Positions 55,807 to 63,214 of a stretch of 64,000 nt of DNA are shown here, one piece after another. The stretch spans positions 124,001 to 188,000 of the forward strand of contig JBDHWG010000006.1 in assembly GCA_039810085.1 (NCBI GenBank). Reading direction: 5' to 3'. Both the position numbers and the translations under genes were made by a program. Numbering within the stretch: the first letter of the stretch is position 1; every line of letters begins with the position of its first letter. This stretch comes from JBDHWG01 sp039810085 (lineage in GTDB: Bacteria; Chloroflexota; Anaerolineae; Epilineales; JAHCIE01). The notes beneath the pieces were generated by a model that saw only the letters and a program-made list of their open reading frames with translations, was not told the DNA's origin and made no database searches.

Positions 55807-56766
55807 TTAGTTCGTAAACTCCTGGCTGATCATCAAGCCCAGATCGCCGCCGTCGATGACACCGATTCCGACGCGGCCGAAGGCCGGCGACAGGATGTTG
55901 GCGCGGTGGCCGGGGCTATTCATCAATCCGCGATGGGCCATGCTCAGCGTTGGGGCCTCGGCGAGATTTTCGCCGGCCGCTTCAAATGGGATACGGGCAG
56001 CGCGCATGCGATCAAAAGGAGACAGGCCATCAGGTGTATAGTGCGAAAAATAGGCGCGGCGCAGCATGTCCTGGGAGTGCTGGCGGGCAACGTCGCGCAG
56101 CCGTTGATCCATCACCAGGGGCGGCAGTCCGGCAGCACGCCGCTCATCATTGACCCACGCGAGCATCTGCTCCTCGTCGCTGGGGCGAACCGTGGCCCCT
56201 GACGCGGCGTGGGGCAGACGAATCATCGCATCGGATTCTGGCTCGACCGTGAAGAAACTCAGGGTATCGGCCAGCGCTGGGCCAAAGATAGGTTCGAGGC
56301 GTTGCGAGACCTGCTGTCCGGCGCTCGTCAGCACCGAGCCGAGGGGCGACGCGTCGATGGTATCGCCGACTTCTCGCTCTAGCGGCGAGGCGCGCACGAC
56401 CGTCACCAGCACCGTCGCGGCGAGCACTCCTGCAATCAACCCGGGTAGGAGGCCCAACAGGCGATTGAACCAGCTCCGATGGACAGCCCAGGGTACACCC
56501 GAGAGAACCAGCCCCGCGATGAACCAGAAAAGCGCGGTGGCGACGATGCCGGCGATCAGGAAGCCGAGGGCCAGGCCGTACGAGGCTGGGATGCCCCACT
56601 GTGTCTCGAGCCAGGCCCCCACGGGACCATAGAAGCGCATGCCAGCCCAGACAATCAGCACGAGGCCAATGAGGTCCACCGCCGAGCGGAGAAAGCCGTC
56701 GCGCCAGCCGCGCACAACATAGAGACCGATGATGATGAGAACGGCAACATCAATCCAATTGAACAT
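55807..56766 (-). CDS. CvpA-like membrane domain fused to a CAP/SCP (YkwD) domain
   Basis: The first 140 residues match CvpA (FNWIDVAVLIIIGLYVVRGWR, then FLRSAVDLIGLVLIVWAG) with about four helices. The last 125 residues are a CAP domain: MLAWVNDERRAAGLPPLVMD, QHSQDMLRRAYFSHYTPDG, AAGENLAEAPTLSMAHRGLM and SPGHRANIL, with the conserved His and Glu. The CAP domain would lie outside the cell. The CvpA-CAP arrangement is uncommon in most phyla. It heads a two-gene leftward unit with the SH3 protein. CAP domains often bind lipids or cell-wall material. Confidence 0.87.
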   Translation of the reverse strand: MFNWIDVAVLIIIGLYVVRGWRDGFLRSAVDLIGLVLIVWAGMRFYGPVGAWLETQWGIPASYGLALGFLIAGIVATALFWFIAGLVLSGVPWAVHRSWFNRLLGLLPGLIAGVLAATVLVTVVRASPLEREVGDTIDASPLGSVLTSAGQQVSQRLEPIFGPALADTLSFFTVEPESDAMIRLPHAASGATVRPSDEEQMLAWVNDERRAAGLPPLVMDQRLRDVARQHSQDMLRRAYFSHYTPDGLSPFDRMRAARIPFEAAGENLAEAPTLSMAHRGLMNSPGHRANILSPAFGRVGIGVIDGGDLGLMISQEFTN

Positions 56767-56868
56767 AGGCTAACTTCACCGTGGCAATACTAGCATGGAG
56801 ACCTACTATCGTCAAAACAATGCACTTCCCATACCAGGCCCACGCTCTTCTCACTGGGGGTGGCGCTT

Positions 56869-56897
56869 TTGTCTCTTGCTCCACGCAGTGCTACAAT
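56869..56897 (+). promoter_or_regulatory. Promoter of the M23 peptidase gene
   Basis: TTGTCT (56869-56874), a 17-bp spacer and TACAAT (56892-56897). It supports the start at 56953 over an upstream in-frame ATG at 56860, which lies before the promoter. Confidence 0.65.
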
Positions 56898-56952
56898 TAC
56901 GTTAACAAGCGCATGCCCGGATATCGTCCCCCGGCGCGCTGTACTCACACTC

Positions 56953-58818
56953 ATGCCTGACAATGCACAGACAGTCGGTTCGATCCGACTTCCATTCGAG
57001 CTTGGCCCCTGGCGGTCGCCCCACGCGCGCGAATGGCAGGCCGCCTATGACGACGCAATCTACACGCTCCGCCGCGCCGGCGTTCCCATCTACGGCGTCC
57101 TGGAGCCTGGACTGGCGCATGGGCAGGTAGGGAGCGCCCCATGGCGGGCGCAGTTTGCGAGCTACGCCGCCGCCGTTGTCGCCCGCTATGCCGCGTTGAT
57201 CCCCGCCTTCGAGGTCCTGCCCGCGCCCAACCGCCCTGTCGCTGATGGCGCCCCCCTGGTGCCGCCCGCTCTGTTTGCACGCACCCTCGGCCAGGTGTAC
57301 GGCGCTGTCAAGCATGCGCCGGGGCGGCGTGATACGCTGCTCGTGGCGGGGGCTATCGTGCTCGCATTCGACGGCGCGAAGTACCTGGCGCATGTTCTCG
57401 GGCGTGGCTCCTCCCTCCAATCCTGGCGTCTTGTCCAGGCTTCCCTGGACGCCCCCCTACCCTTTGACGCTGTTGCTATCTGGCCGACGCTCAATGACGC
57501 CTCTACCGTGACGGCGGCGTCCCAGGTCAACGCTGAGGTGGCCGCGACCCTTGAGAATCTGCGTGGTATGGTAGGCATGGCCGACAAACCTCTGTTCGTC
57601 TCCGGCGCGTACTGGGCGAGCAAGACAGACCCGGCTGATCCCAACGCTGTGGTGACCGGAGCTGTTGTGGAGCCTATGGCCCAACGCACTGATATCCGGC
57701 TGGCAATTCAAACGCCAGCGTTTCTTGGGCCGATCTGCGACATTCGAGCCGATGCGCCGGCGCCGGTCATCGGCCAGCCAGCCGTGTTCACCCTGCCGCC
57801 CGAGGCCATCGCCAGCCGCGAGGACCCGCCCGTCACCGACGCTTTCGACTTTCCAGTAGGTCCGCGTGGTCTGCCTGAGCCGCCGCCAGGCTTTCACACG
57901 GCCGTCGTCCTCGCCGATCCCGCGTATCATGCCGACCCGCGCTTTCAGAGCGCGTGGCACACGGGTGAGGACTGGAATGGGCCTGGCGCCTGCGACGAAG
58001 ACCTGGGAACGCCGGTGTACGCGACCGCCAACGGCGTAGTCACGGCCTCTGGCTACTACGTACCGGCCTGGGGCCGCATCATCGTCATCCAACACACGCT
58101 GCCTGGCGGGGCCAAGGTCTGGACGCAGTACGCCCATCTGAAAGAGCGGTCGGTGGATGTGGGCGCGGTGGTCACGCGAGGACAACAGATCGGCTCGATG
58201 GGCAAAGGGGCGAACGACAACACGTTTTGCGCCCACCTGCACTTCGAGGTGCGCTCGTCGGACTTGCAGCCCGACATCTGGTTCCCTTACGTGCGCGATC
58301 GCGGCTGGGTGCTTGCCCACTATCTCTCGCCCACTCAGTTCATTCGCGCTCACCGCTCCAAACGGCGCGAAGACGAACCGGGCATCATCATTGCCCCGGG
58401 CGGCACGCCGGCCGACCACGGCGCTTTCACGCGCTCCCAGACCCCGAACTGGCTCAACTCCCTGTACGGCTGGAACGGCGCATCGCTGTACACCTACGCC
58501 AGCACAACCGAGGAGGAGTGGGGCGAGTGGGCGCCACATCTGCCCGCTGCCGGGCAGTATGAGGTACAAGCCTGGGTGCCCGGCTTCCACGCCACCACAC
58601 AAAACGCACGCTACACAGTGACTCACGCAGGCGGCGAGACGGAGGTCGCCGTGAACCAGAACAACGTCTTCGATGCCTGGGTCTCGTTGGGTACGTTCGG
58701 TTTCGAGATAGACAGCGCGCGCGTCCGCCTCTCCGACAACACGGGTGAGGCAGACTCCGCGCGGCTGGAAGTTGCTTTCGACGCGATGCGCTGGCTCTCA
58801 GCGCCCGCCGGCCATTGA
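56953..58818 (+). CDS. M23 peptidase with degenerate glycosidase-like N-terminal domain and golvesin-like C-terminal domain
   Basis: Three parts are visible in 621 residues. Residues 1-300 follow the same pattern as the glycosidase encoded at 63215 (FASYAAAVVARYAALIPAFE here against FADYAAFVGAFVAHYQGRID there), but the catalytic NEP is replaced by PAP in VLPAPNRP. Residues 300-470 are an M23/LytM domain with His336 and Asp340 in HTGEDWNG and His428/His430 in HLHFEVR, enough for zinc peptidase activity on cell-wall peptide. The last 150 residues look golvesin-like (GQYEVQAWVPGFHATTQNAR). No classical signal peptide is seen from this start. Confidence 0.8.
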   Translation: MPDNAQTVGSIRLPFELGPWRSPHAREWQAAYDDAIYTLRRAGVPIYGVLEPGLAHGQVGSAPWRAQFASYAAAVVARYAALIPAFEVLPAPNRPVADGAPLVPPALFARTLGQVYGAVKHAPGRRDTLLVAGAIVLAFDGAKYLAHVLGRGSSLQSWRLVQASLDAPLPFDAVAIWPTLNDASTVTAASQVNAEVAATLENLRGMVGMADKPLFVSGAYWASKTDPADPNAVVTGAVVEPMAQRTDIRLAIQTPAFLGPICDIRADAPAPVIGQPAVFTLPPEAIASREDPPVTDAFDFPVGPRGLPEPPPGFHTAVVLADPAYHADPRFQSAWHTGEDWNGPGACDEDLGTPVYATANGVVTASGYYVPAWGRIIVIQHTLPGGAKVWTQYAHLKERSVDVGAVVTRGQQIGSMGKGANDNTFCAHLHFEVRSSDLQPDIWFPYVRDRGWVLAHYLSPTQFIRAHRSKRREDEPGIIIAPGGTPADHGAFTRSQTPNWLNSLYGWNGASLYTYASTTEEEWGEWAPHLPAAGQYEVQAWVPGFHATTQNARYTVTHAGGETEVAVNQNNVFDAWVSLGTFGFEIDSARVRLSDNTGEADSARLEVAFDAMRWLSAPAGH

Positions 58819-58864
58819 TGCCTCGTTGCCTCGTCACAGCACGGGGCATCCAGGAGACCAGGAG

Positions 58865-60025
58865 ATGCTTGGGCTAGCGCCTGCTAACGGCCATAAGCCT
58901 GTCGTCGTCATCAGCGACACCCATTTCGGTGAACCGCAGGCGACGCTCGGCTCGGTCTCGCCCGATCCGTCCCACCGACACGCCTCGGCGCGGCGGCTCG
59001 ACGTGCTCATCGAGGCGTTGGTGGCGCTCGGCCCCCTGGATGAGATCGTCCTCCTCGGTGATATCTGGGAGATGTGGGGGACATCGTTCCGCCTGGCTCA
59101 GCAAGATGCGGCCATGTTCGTCGAGCGCCTCTGCGCGCTGCCCGCTGAGCGGCTCGTCTATTTGCCGGGCAACCATGATTACCACTTGTTAGTGCAGCAC
59201 GTAGAGTTCGAGCAAATGGTGCGCCTGAGCCGAGGGGAGCCGCTCTCCAGCCGCTATCGTCCCCAGCACGTATTCACCGACTCCTTTCTGCGCGGCGTCC
59301 TGCCCCACGATGCGCGGGAGCGCTTCGTCGTCAAGTACCCCGACCATCACCGCGTCATCGCCGGCCGCCACGTCGTCTTCCACCACGGCCACCACCTGGC
59401 GACGCTACGCGGCGGCGACCTCTTCGCCACCTTCCCGATGTTCATTCTCAAACGCCTCGAAGGGGTTGGCATGCCGACGCTGACACGGGAGGAGCTGGAG
59501 CGCGGCGTCAGCATCTTCTACGAGATGGTCTACGCCGGCTCGCTGGGCGACCGGACAGCGCCACGCCTCCAGGAATACTGGGCGCAGGTTCAGACCTGGA
59601 AGCGCTGGTGGCTGTGGAGCCTGCTCGGCTGGATGCGCGCCCGTCTGCGCCAGGCCAGCTCGCTGCGCGACCGAGGCACACCGTACATGGACGTGGAGCG
59701 CTTCCGCGAGGCGGCGCGCTGGCTCATCCGGCTCATGGCGGCCGAGGCGGGCGACGGCTTCTTCCCGCCAGACATCTACGTCTTCGGCCACACGCATCGC
59801 TCCGGCCTGACTGCCGTCCCACTCGACAATGGACGCACTATGATGCACCTGGTCAACTCGGGCTGCTGGCTTGTGGAGCCGCACAAGCGCAACACCGACC
59901 ACGTCAACACCCTCGTCATCCTCGACAGCGATCACGTCGGCGTGTACAAGCTGACGCAGTCGGGGCTGCGGCTGCGAGAAGCCATCCAGCTTCCGCAGCG
60001 GGAAACACAACGCGCATGGGCATGA
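58865..60025 (+). CDS. Calcineurin-like metallophosphoesterase
   Basis: The blocks VVVISDTHFGE, LLGDIWEMWG, YLPGNHDYH, VVFHHGHHL and YVFGHTHRSG give the full set of two-metal ligands. The 386-residue size and inserted helices resemble UDP-2,3-diacylglucosamine hydrolase-like or general phosphoesterases, but a specific substrate is not clear. I chose ATG 58865, which has AGGAG just before it; the frame starting at 58745 overlaps the end of the preceding gene. It overlaps the DUF503 gene by ten bases. Confidence 0.88.
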   Translation: MLGLAPANGHKPVVVISDTHFGEPQATLGSVSPDPSHRHASARRLDVLIEALVALGPLDEIVLLGDIWEMWGTSFRLAQQDAAMFVERLCALPAERLVYLPGNHDYHLLVQHVEFEQMVRLSRGEPLSSRYRPQHVFTDSFLRGVLPHDARERFVVKYPDHHRVIAGRHVVFHHGHHLATLRGGDLFATFPMFILKRLEGVGMPTLTREELERGVSIFYEMVYAGSLGDRTAPRLQEYWAQVQTWKRWWLWSLLGWMRARLRQASSLRDRGTPYMDVERFREAARWLIRLMAAEAGDGFFPPDIYVFGHTHRSGLTAVPLDNGRTMMHLVNSGCWLVEPHKRNTDHVNTLVILDSDHVGVYKLTQSGLRLREAIQLPQRETQRAWA

Positions 60026-60306
60026 TTGTTGGCGCCTGCACCCTGGAACTGCGCTTGCATGGCGTCGGCTCGCTCAAGGACAAGCGCAGCATCATCAAGC
60101 CGATCATGACACGCCTGCGCCAGGAGTTCAACGTGTCCGTCGCCGAGGTTGACCTGCAAGATGATTGGGAGACGGCGGTCCTGGGACTCGCTGTCGTCTC
60201 TAATGAGGCGGGCCATGCCCACGCGCAAATTGAGAAATGTATCGACTGGATCGAACGACAGCGCCTCGACGCCGACATTGCGACGTATGAGATCGAGATG
60301 CTGTGA
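60016..60306 (+). CDS. DUF503 family protein (YlxP-like)
   Basis: This small ferredoxin-like fold protein of 96 residues (CTLELRLHGVGSLKDKRSII, then FNVSVAEVDLQDDWETAVLG) matches DUF503/YlxP. In many bacteria the family is encoded near translation genes such as infB and rbfA; here it overlaps a metallophosphoesterase gene instead. The start ATG 60016 lies within the end of that gene, so translation is coupled. The function is not established. Confidence 0.88.
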   Translation: MGMIVGACTLELRLHGVGSLKDKRSIIKPIMTRLRQEFNVSVAEVDLQDDWETAVLGLAVVSNEAGHAHAQIEKCIDWIERQRLDADIATYEIEML

Positions 60307-60321
60307 CAGGGAGAGATGAGC

Positions 60322-62064
60322 ATGCCTGTGGTGCAGCAAGACGCTAGTAACCTGGTTGTGAGAGCGGACGCTTATCGGTTGCAGCTTGACACAAATGACG
60401 GGACGTGGGCGGAGCTTGCGCGCGGCAATGCGCCGGCTGGACGCTTCTATCTGCCTGGTGCTGTAGACGCCGTCGGCACACGGGACGTTACGCTAGGTGT
60501 GGCGGCTCCGACGGTCAAAGTCACGGACGATTGTGTTCGCCTGACTGTGCGCTGTCAATCAAGCCTATGGGGGACGCGCGTCGTCAAACTGCGCTGCTAC
60601 GATGAAGTCATCCACATTGACATTCGCGTTCAGGGCGAGGGTGATATCGACACTGTACGCCTGTTCAGCGGGTGGACGCCCAACGGCCCGGCCCACTCAT
60701 CCCTTACCGCTGACCTCGTGTTCACGCCCGCGCCGACGGGCCGCTACTCCCAGTACCTCCCGTCCGACGCCAGCGCCGTCATCAGTGCCTCAAAGAACGT
60801 GGGCGATCTCGAGGCGGCGCCTTTCTTCGCGCCAGCCCCGCTGTGTTTCTGTATTCGCGCCTCAGAAGCCCTCTGGCTCGGCTTCGCCGCCTGCCCCGAA
60901 CCGGGCGACCTCACCTTCGAGGACTATGTCTTTGAAGGTCACGGCGGCTTCGAACTGAGCCTGCGGTACGCCGGGCACACGGGGGTTCAGGGCGAGTGGA
61001 CCAGCCCGGCGATTGCCGTGGTCAGTGGCGCGGACGAGTATGATGCTCTGGAAGCGAGCTGCGTGTGGCGCAATGCGTGCGGCACAACCCCCTGCCACAA
61101 CAACGGTTCGGCGCTCTGGTGGCACTCGCCCATCTTCTCGGGTTGGGGCGAGCAGATGGCGCTGGCCGCCATGGCGCGCCAGCCGGGCCGCGCCGCCGAC
61201 TTGAGTACCCAAAGCAACTACGAGGACTGGCTCGCGGTTCTCGAACGGAACGGGCTTAACCCGGGCATTGTCGTCATCGAACATAAGTGGCAGGCCGACT
61301 ACGGTGACCCGTGGCCGGATCCGGCGAAATGGCCGGACATGGCTGGCTTCATCCGCGACCAGCACACCGCCGGCCGTCACGTCGTCCTGGCGTGGAAAGC
61401 CTGGGACACAGAGGGCGTGCCGCCACAGGAGCATCTTCAGAGCATAAACGGTCCGGCGGCGGTTGACCCCACCCACCCCCGCTACTGGCAGCGCCTCCAC
61501 ACGACCGCCGAGCGCCTGATGGGGGAGTTGGATGCCGACGGCCTCAAGATCGATGCCGCCCACCTTACGCCGCGTGCCACGACGGCCCACGCCTACAATC
61601 ACTCCTGGGGCATCGAGCTGTTGCGCGACTTGGTTGCACATCTGTCGGACGCGGCGAAGTCGATCAAGGAAGACGCCCTCATCATGGCTCAAACCGCCGA
61701 CCCCTACTTTGCCAACATCGTTGACATGATCTCGCTCAACGGCTTGACGCCGCTTGAACCCAGCAATGTCGCCAGCGCCCACGCCGTCCTGACGCAGATG
61801 ACCCACCGCGCGAGGGTCGTGCGTGCCGCGTGCCGCGATTGGCTCATCAACACTGACAACTGGCCCAACATAGACCGTGCTCAGTGGCTCAGCTACATCC
61901 AGCGCCAGCCCTATCTTGGCATCCCCAGCCTCTCCTATGCCACTCAGATCGACAGCACCGGCGAGCCGCTACGGCCAGAAGATTACGCAGCCGTGGCTCA
62001 GGCCTGGAAAGTATTTCGCCGCTCACGTCGTCTGATGAGTACAGGCGAACGGTTGCTGCGCTAA
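60322..62064 (+). CDS. GH31/GH36-like glycoside hydrolase
   Basis: The 580-residue protein has a beta-rich N-terminal domain (residues 1-230) of the galactose-mutarotase-like kind and a TIM barrel after it. The barrel carries WLAVLERNGLNPGIVVIEHK, DADGLKIDAAHL with the expected nucleophile Asp, and SLNGLTPLEPSN. Such architecture fits clan GH-D/GH31-type alpha-glycosidases, yet the sequence does not closely match a named subfamily to my eye. ATG 60316 or 60322 are both possible; the second has better spacing from GGGAG. No signal peptide is present, so it is probably cytoplasmic. Confidence 0.75.
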   Translation: MPVVQQDASNLVVRADAYRLQLDTNDGTWAELARGNAPAGRFYLPGAVDAVGTRDVTLGVAAPTVKVTDDCVRLTVRCQSSLWGTRVVKLRCYDEVIHIDIRVQGEGDIDTVRLFSGWTPNGPAHSSLTADLVFTPAPTGRYSQYLPSDASAVISASKNVGDLEAAPFFAPAPLCFCIRASEALWLGFAACPEPGDLTFEDYVFEGHGGFELSLRYAGHTGVQGEWTSPAIAVVSGADEYDALEASCVWRNACGTTPCHNNGSALWWHSPIFSGWGEQMALAAMARQPGRAADLSTQSNYEDWLAVLERNGLNPGIVVIEHKWQADYGDPWPDPAKWPDMAGFIRDQHTAGRHVVLAWKAWDTEGVPPQEHLQSINGPAAVDPTHPRYWQRLHTTAERLMGELDADGLKIDAAHLTPRATTAHAYNHSWGIELLRDLVAHLSDAAKSIKEDALIMAQTADPYFANIVDMISLNGLTPLEPSNVASAHAVLTQMTHRARVVRAACRDWLINTDNWPNIDRAQWLSYIQRQPYLGIPSLSYATQIDSTGEPLRPEDYAAVAQAWKVFRRSRRLMSTGERLLR

Positions 62065-62153
62065 GTAGGGCACAGGGCCTTCAACATGGCAACTGCGCGG
62101 AAAAATGTCGGTGTCCTGTGGCGGTAGTGTAGGAATTTTGTAAGCTATTTGTC

Positions 62154-62181
62154 TAGACTGTGTAGAATCTTGGGTTATAAT
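62154..62181 (+). promoter_or_regulatory. Promoter of the alpha-crystallin-like gene
   Basis: TAGACT (62154-62159), a 16-bp spacer and TATAAT (62176-62181). The transcript would start near 62188, leaving a leader of about 98 bases. Confidence 0.6.
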
Positions 62182-62208
62182 GAGGAGCGTGGCACGATTA
62201 CTGCTTTT

Positions 62209-62261
62209 AGGATAACGAACGCGCCAGGCCCTACAGGGCCAGGTATCGCGTCTAGTATCCT
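62209..62261 (+). promoter_or_regulatory. Structured leader, multi-segment hairpin
   Basis: AGGATA (62209-62214) pairs with TATCCT (62256-62261), ACGCG (62219-62223) with CGCGT (62247-62251), and GGCCC (62227-62231) with GGGCC (62236-62240) around TACA. The three co-linear stems form one long interrupted hairpin ending about ten bases before the GAGGAG ribosome site. A thermosensor-like or stability role is possible. Confidence 0.55.
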
Positions 62262-62285
62262 TAGTCATGTGAGGAGAGTGTACAG

Positions 62286-62663
62286 ATGGCAGTTAGCTCT
62301 ATGATGGAAACGACAGTCCTGGACGAGCTCAATGCGGCAATCGATCGCAGCATCCAGGCCTCCCTTCGCAAAGCGCCGTTTGTGTATGAGCAGAACGATT
62401 GTGTCGTTGTCGAGATCCCTGCGCCGGCTGCGTTAATGGACGAGCTAGAGATGAGCCTGGACGGGCTGCGCACCTTGAACATTACCGACACTTCGGGCCT
62501 CTTCGCCGCTCGCGTGACTCTGCCAGCAGATGTTTCGGTGGAGGACTGTGTCGCTTACGTCGTTGGCGGCGTCCTGTCGATCACGTTCCTCAAGGCCGAT
62601 GCCATCGACGATCTAGAGGTCATGGATGAGGAGGACTGCGCACTGGTGCTGGCTGCCTGCTAG
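62286..62663 (+). CDS. Small alpha-crystallin/Hsp20-like protein
   Basis: The 125-residue protein has a helical N-terminus followed by a beta-rich module that tracks the Hsp20 pattern: CVVVEIPAPAALMDELEMSL, LRTLNITDTSGLFAARVTLP, then VSVEDCVAYVVGGVLSITFLK, where the last part mirrors the conserved A-x-x-x-n-GVL-x-I-x-x-P segment. It lacks the IxI tail, and the C-terminus is acidic and ends in AAC. Resemblance is by pattern only. Ribosome site GAGGAG, a promoter, a structured leader and a terminator show that it is a real single-gene transcript. Confidence 0.6.
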   Translation: MAVSSMMETTVLDELNAAIDRSIQASLRKAPFVYEQNDCVVVEIPAPAALMDELEMSLDGLRTLNITDTSGLFAARVTLPADVSVEDCVAYVVGGVLSITFLKADAIDDLEVMDEEDCALVLAAC

Positions 62664-62713
62664 AACGCGGCCCACTTCTCTGCCAAGAACGATGTGACTG
62701 AGCAAGACTATAC

Positions 62714-62745
62714 CGGGCGAGTCGCCGATGCGGCTCGCCCGTTTT
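62714..62745 (+). terminator. Intrinsic terminator
   Basis: CGGGCGAG (62714-62721) pairs exactly with CTCGCCCG (62734-62741), followed by TTTTCGTT. It ends the alpha-crystallin-like gene transcript. Confidence 0.82.
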
Positions 62746-62757
62746 CGTTGGCCGCGC

Positions 62758-62787
62758 TTGCCCAAACCCTTGCTTACGGGGTATAAT
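62758..62787 (+). promoter_or_regulatory. Promoter of the small membrane protein gene
   Basis: TTGCCC (62758-62763), an 18-bp spacer and TATAAT (62782-62787). Confidence 0.65.
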
Positions 62788-62817
62788 CCAGGACGAAGCG
62801 CATCGAAGGAGCCGACC

Positions 62818-63111
62818 GTGGAGACGCTAGACTTCTGGTATACAGTAGCCGTCGCCGTGCTGACCGTCGAAATGTTCGTCATCATGCTCGTCTTGCTGGC
62901 GATGGTTTTCGGCATGAACTACGGCGCTCGTTACGTCAACATCAACATCAAAAACTGGATGCCAATGTTGCGCGGCTACCTAACCCAGGCGCAGACTATT
63001 TCCCACAAGGTCGCCGTCAAGGTGACGCGGCCGCCCATCCTGTTCCGTAGTGGCCTGGTCGGCGTTCGAGACAGCCTGGCGGCGCTCGTGGGCCTGGATC
63101 GAAAAAGGTAA
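62818..63111 (+). CDS. Small membrane protein
   Basis: The 97-residue protein is not recognised. It has one strong N-terminal membrane helix (FWYTVAVAVLTVEMFVIMLVLLAMVFG) and a basic, partly helical cytoplasmic tail (NWMPMLRGYLTQAQTISHKV). The start is a GTG behind GAAGGA, and it has its own promoter and an upstream terminator, which support it as a real gene. Confidence 0.7.
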   Translation: METLDFWYTVAVAVLTVEMFVIMLVLLAMVFGMNYGARYVNINIKNWMPMLRGYLTQAQTISHKVAVKVTRPPILFRSGLVGVRDSLAALVGLDRKR

Positions 63112-63138
63112 GGAGCCGACGCCCGCTACGGTTGTTGT

Positions 63139-63167
63139 TTGCGGCCCTCAGTCAGCCGACCTAGAAT
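63139..63167 (+). promoter_or_regulatory. Promoter of the glycosidase at 63215
   Basis: TTGCGG (63139-63144), a 17-bp spacer and TAGAAT (63162-63167). It is placed properly for the open-ended gene downstream. Confidence 0.55.
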
Positions 63168-63214
63168 GGATACTTCGCCGCCCGTACCTGGCTCGCTGGC
63201 GGCGTTCTTGACCT

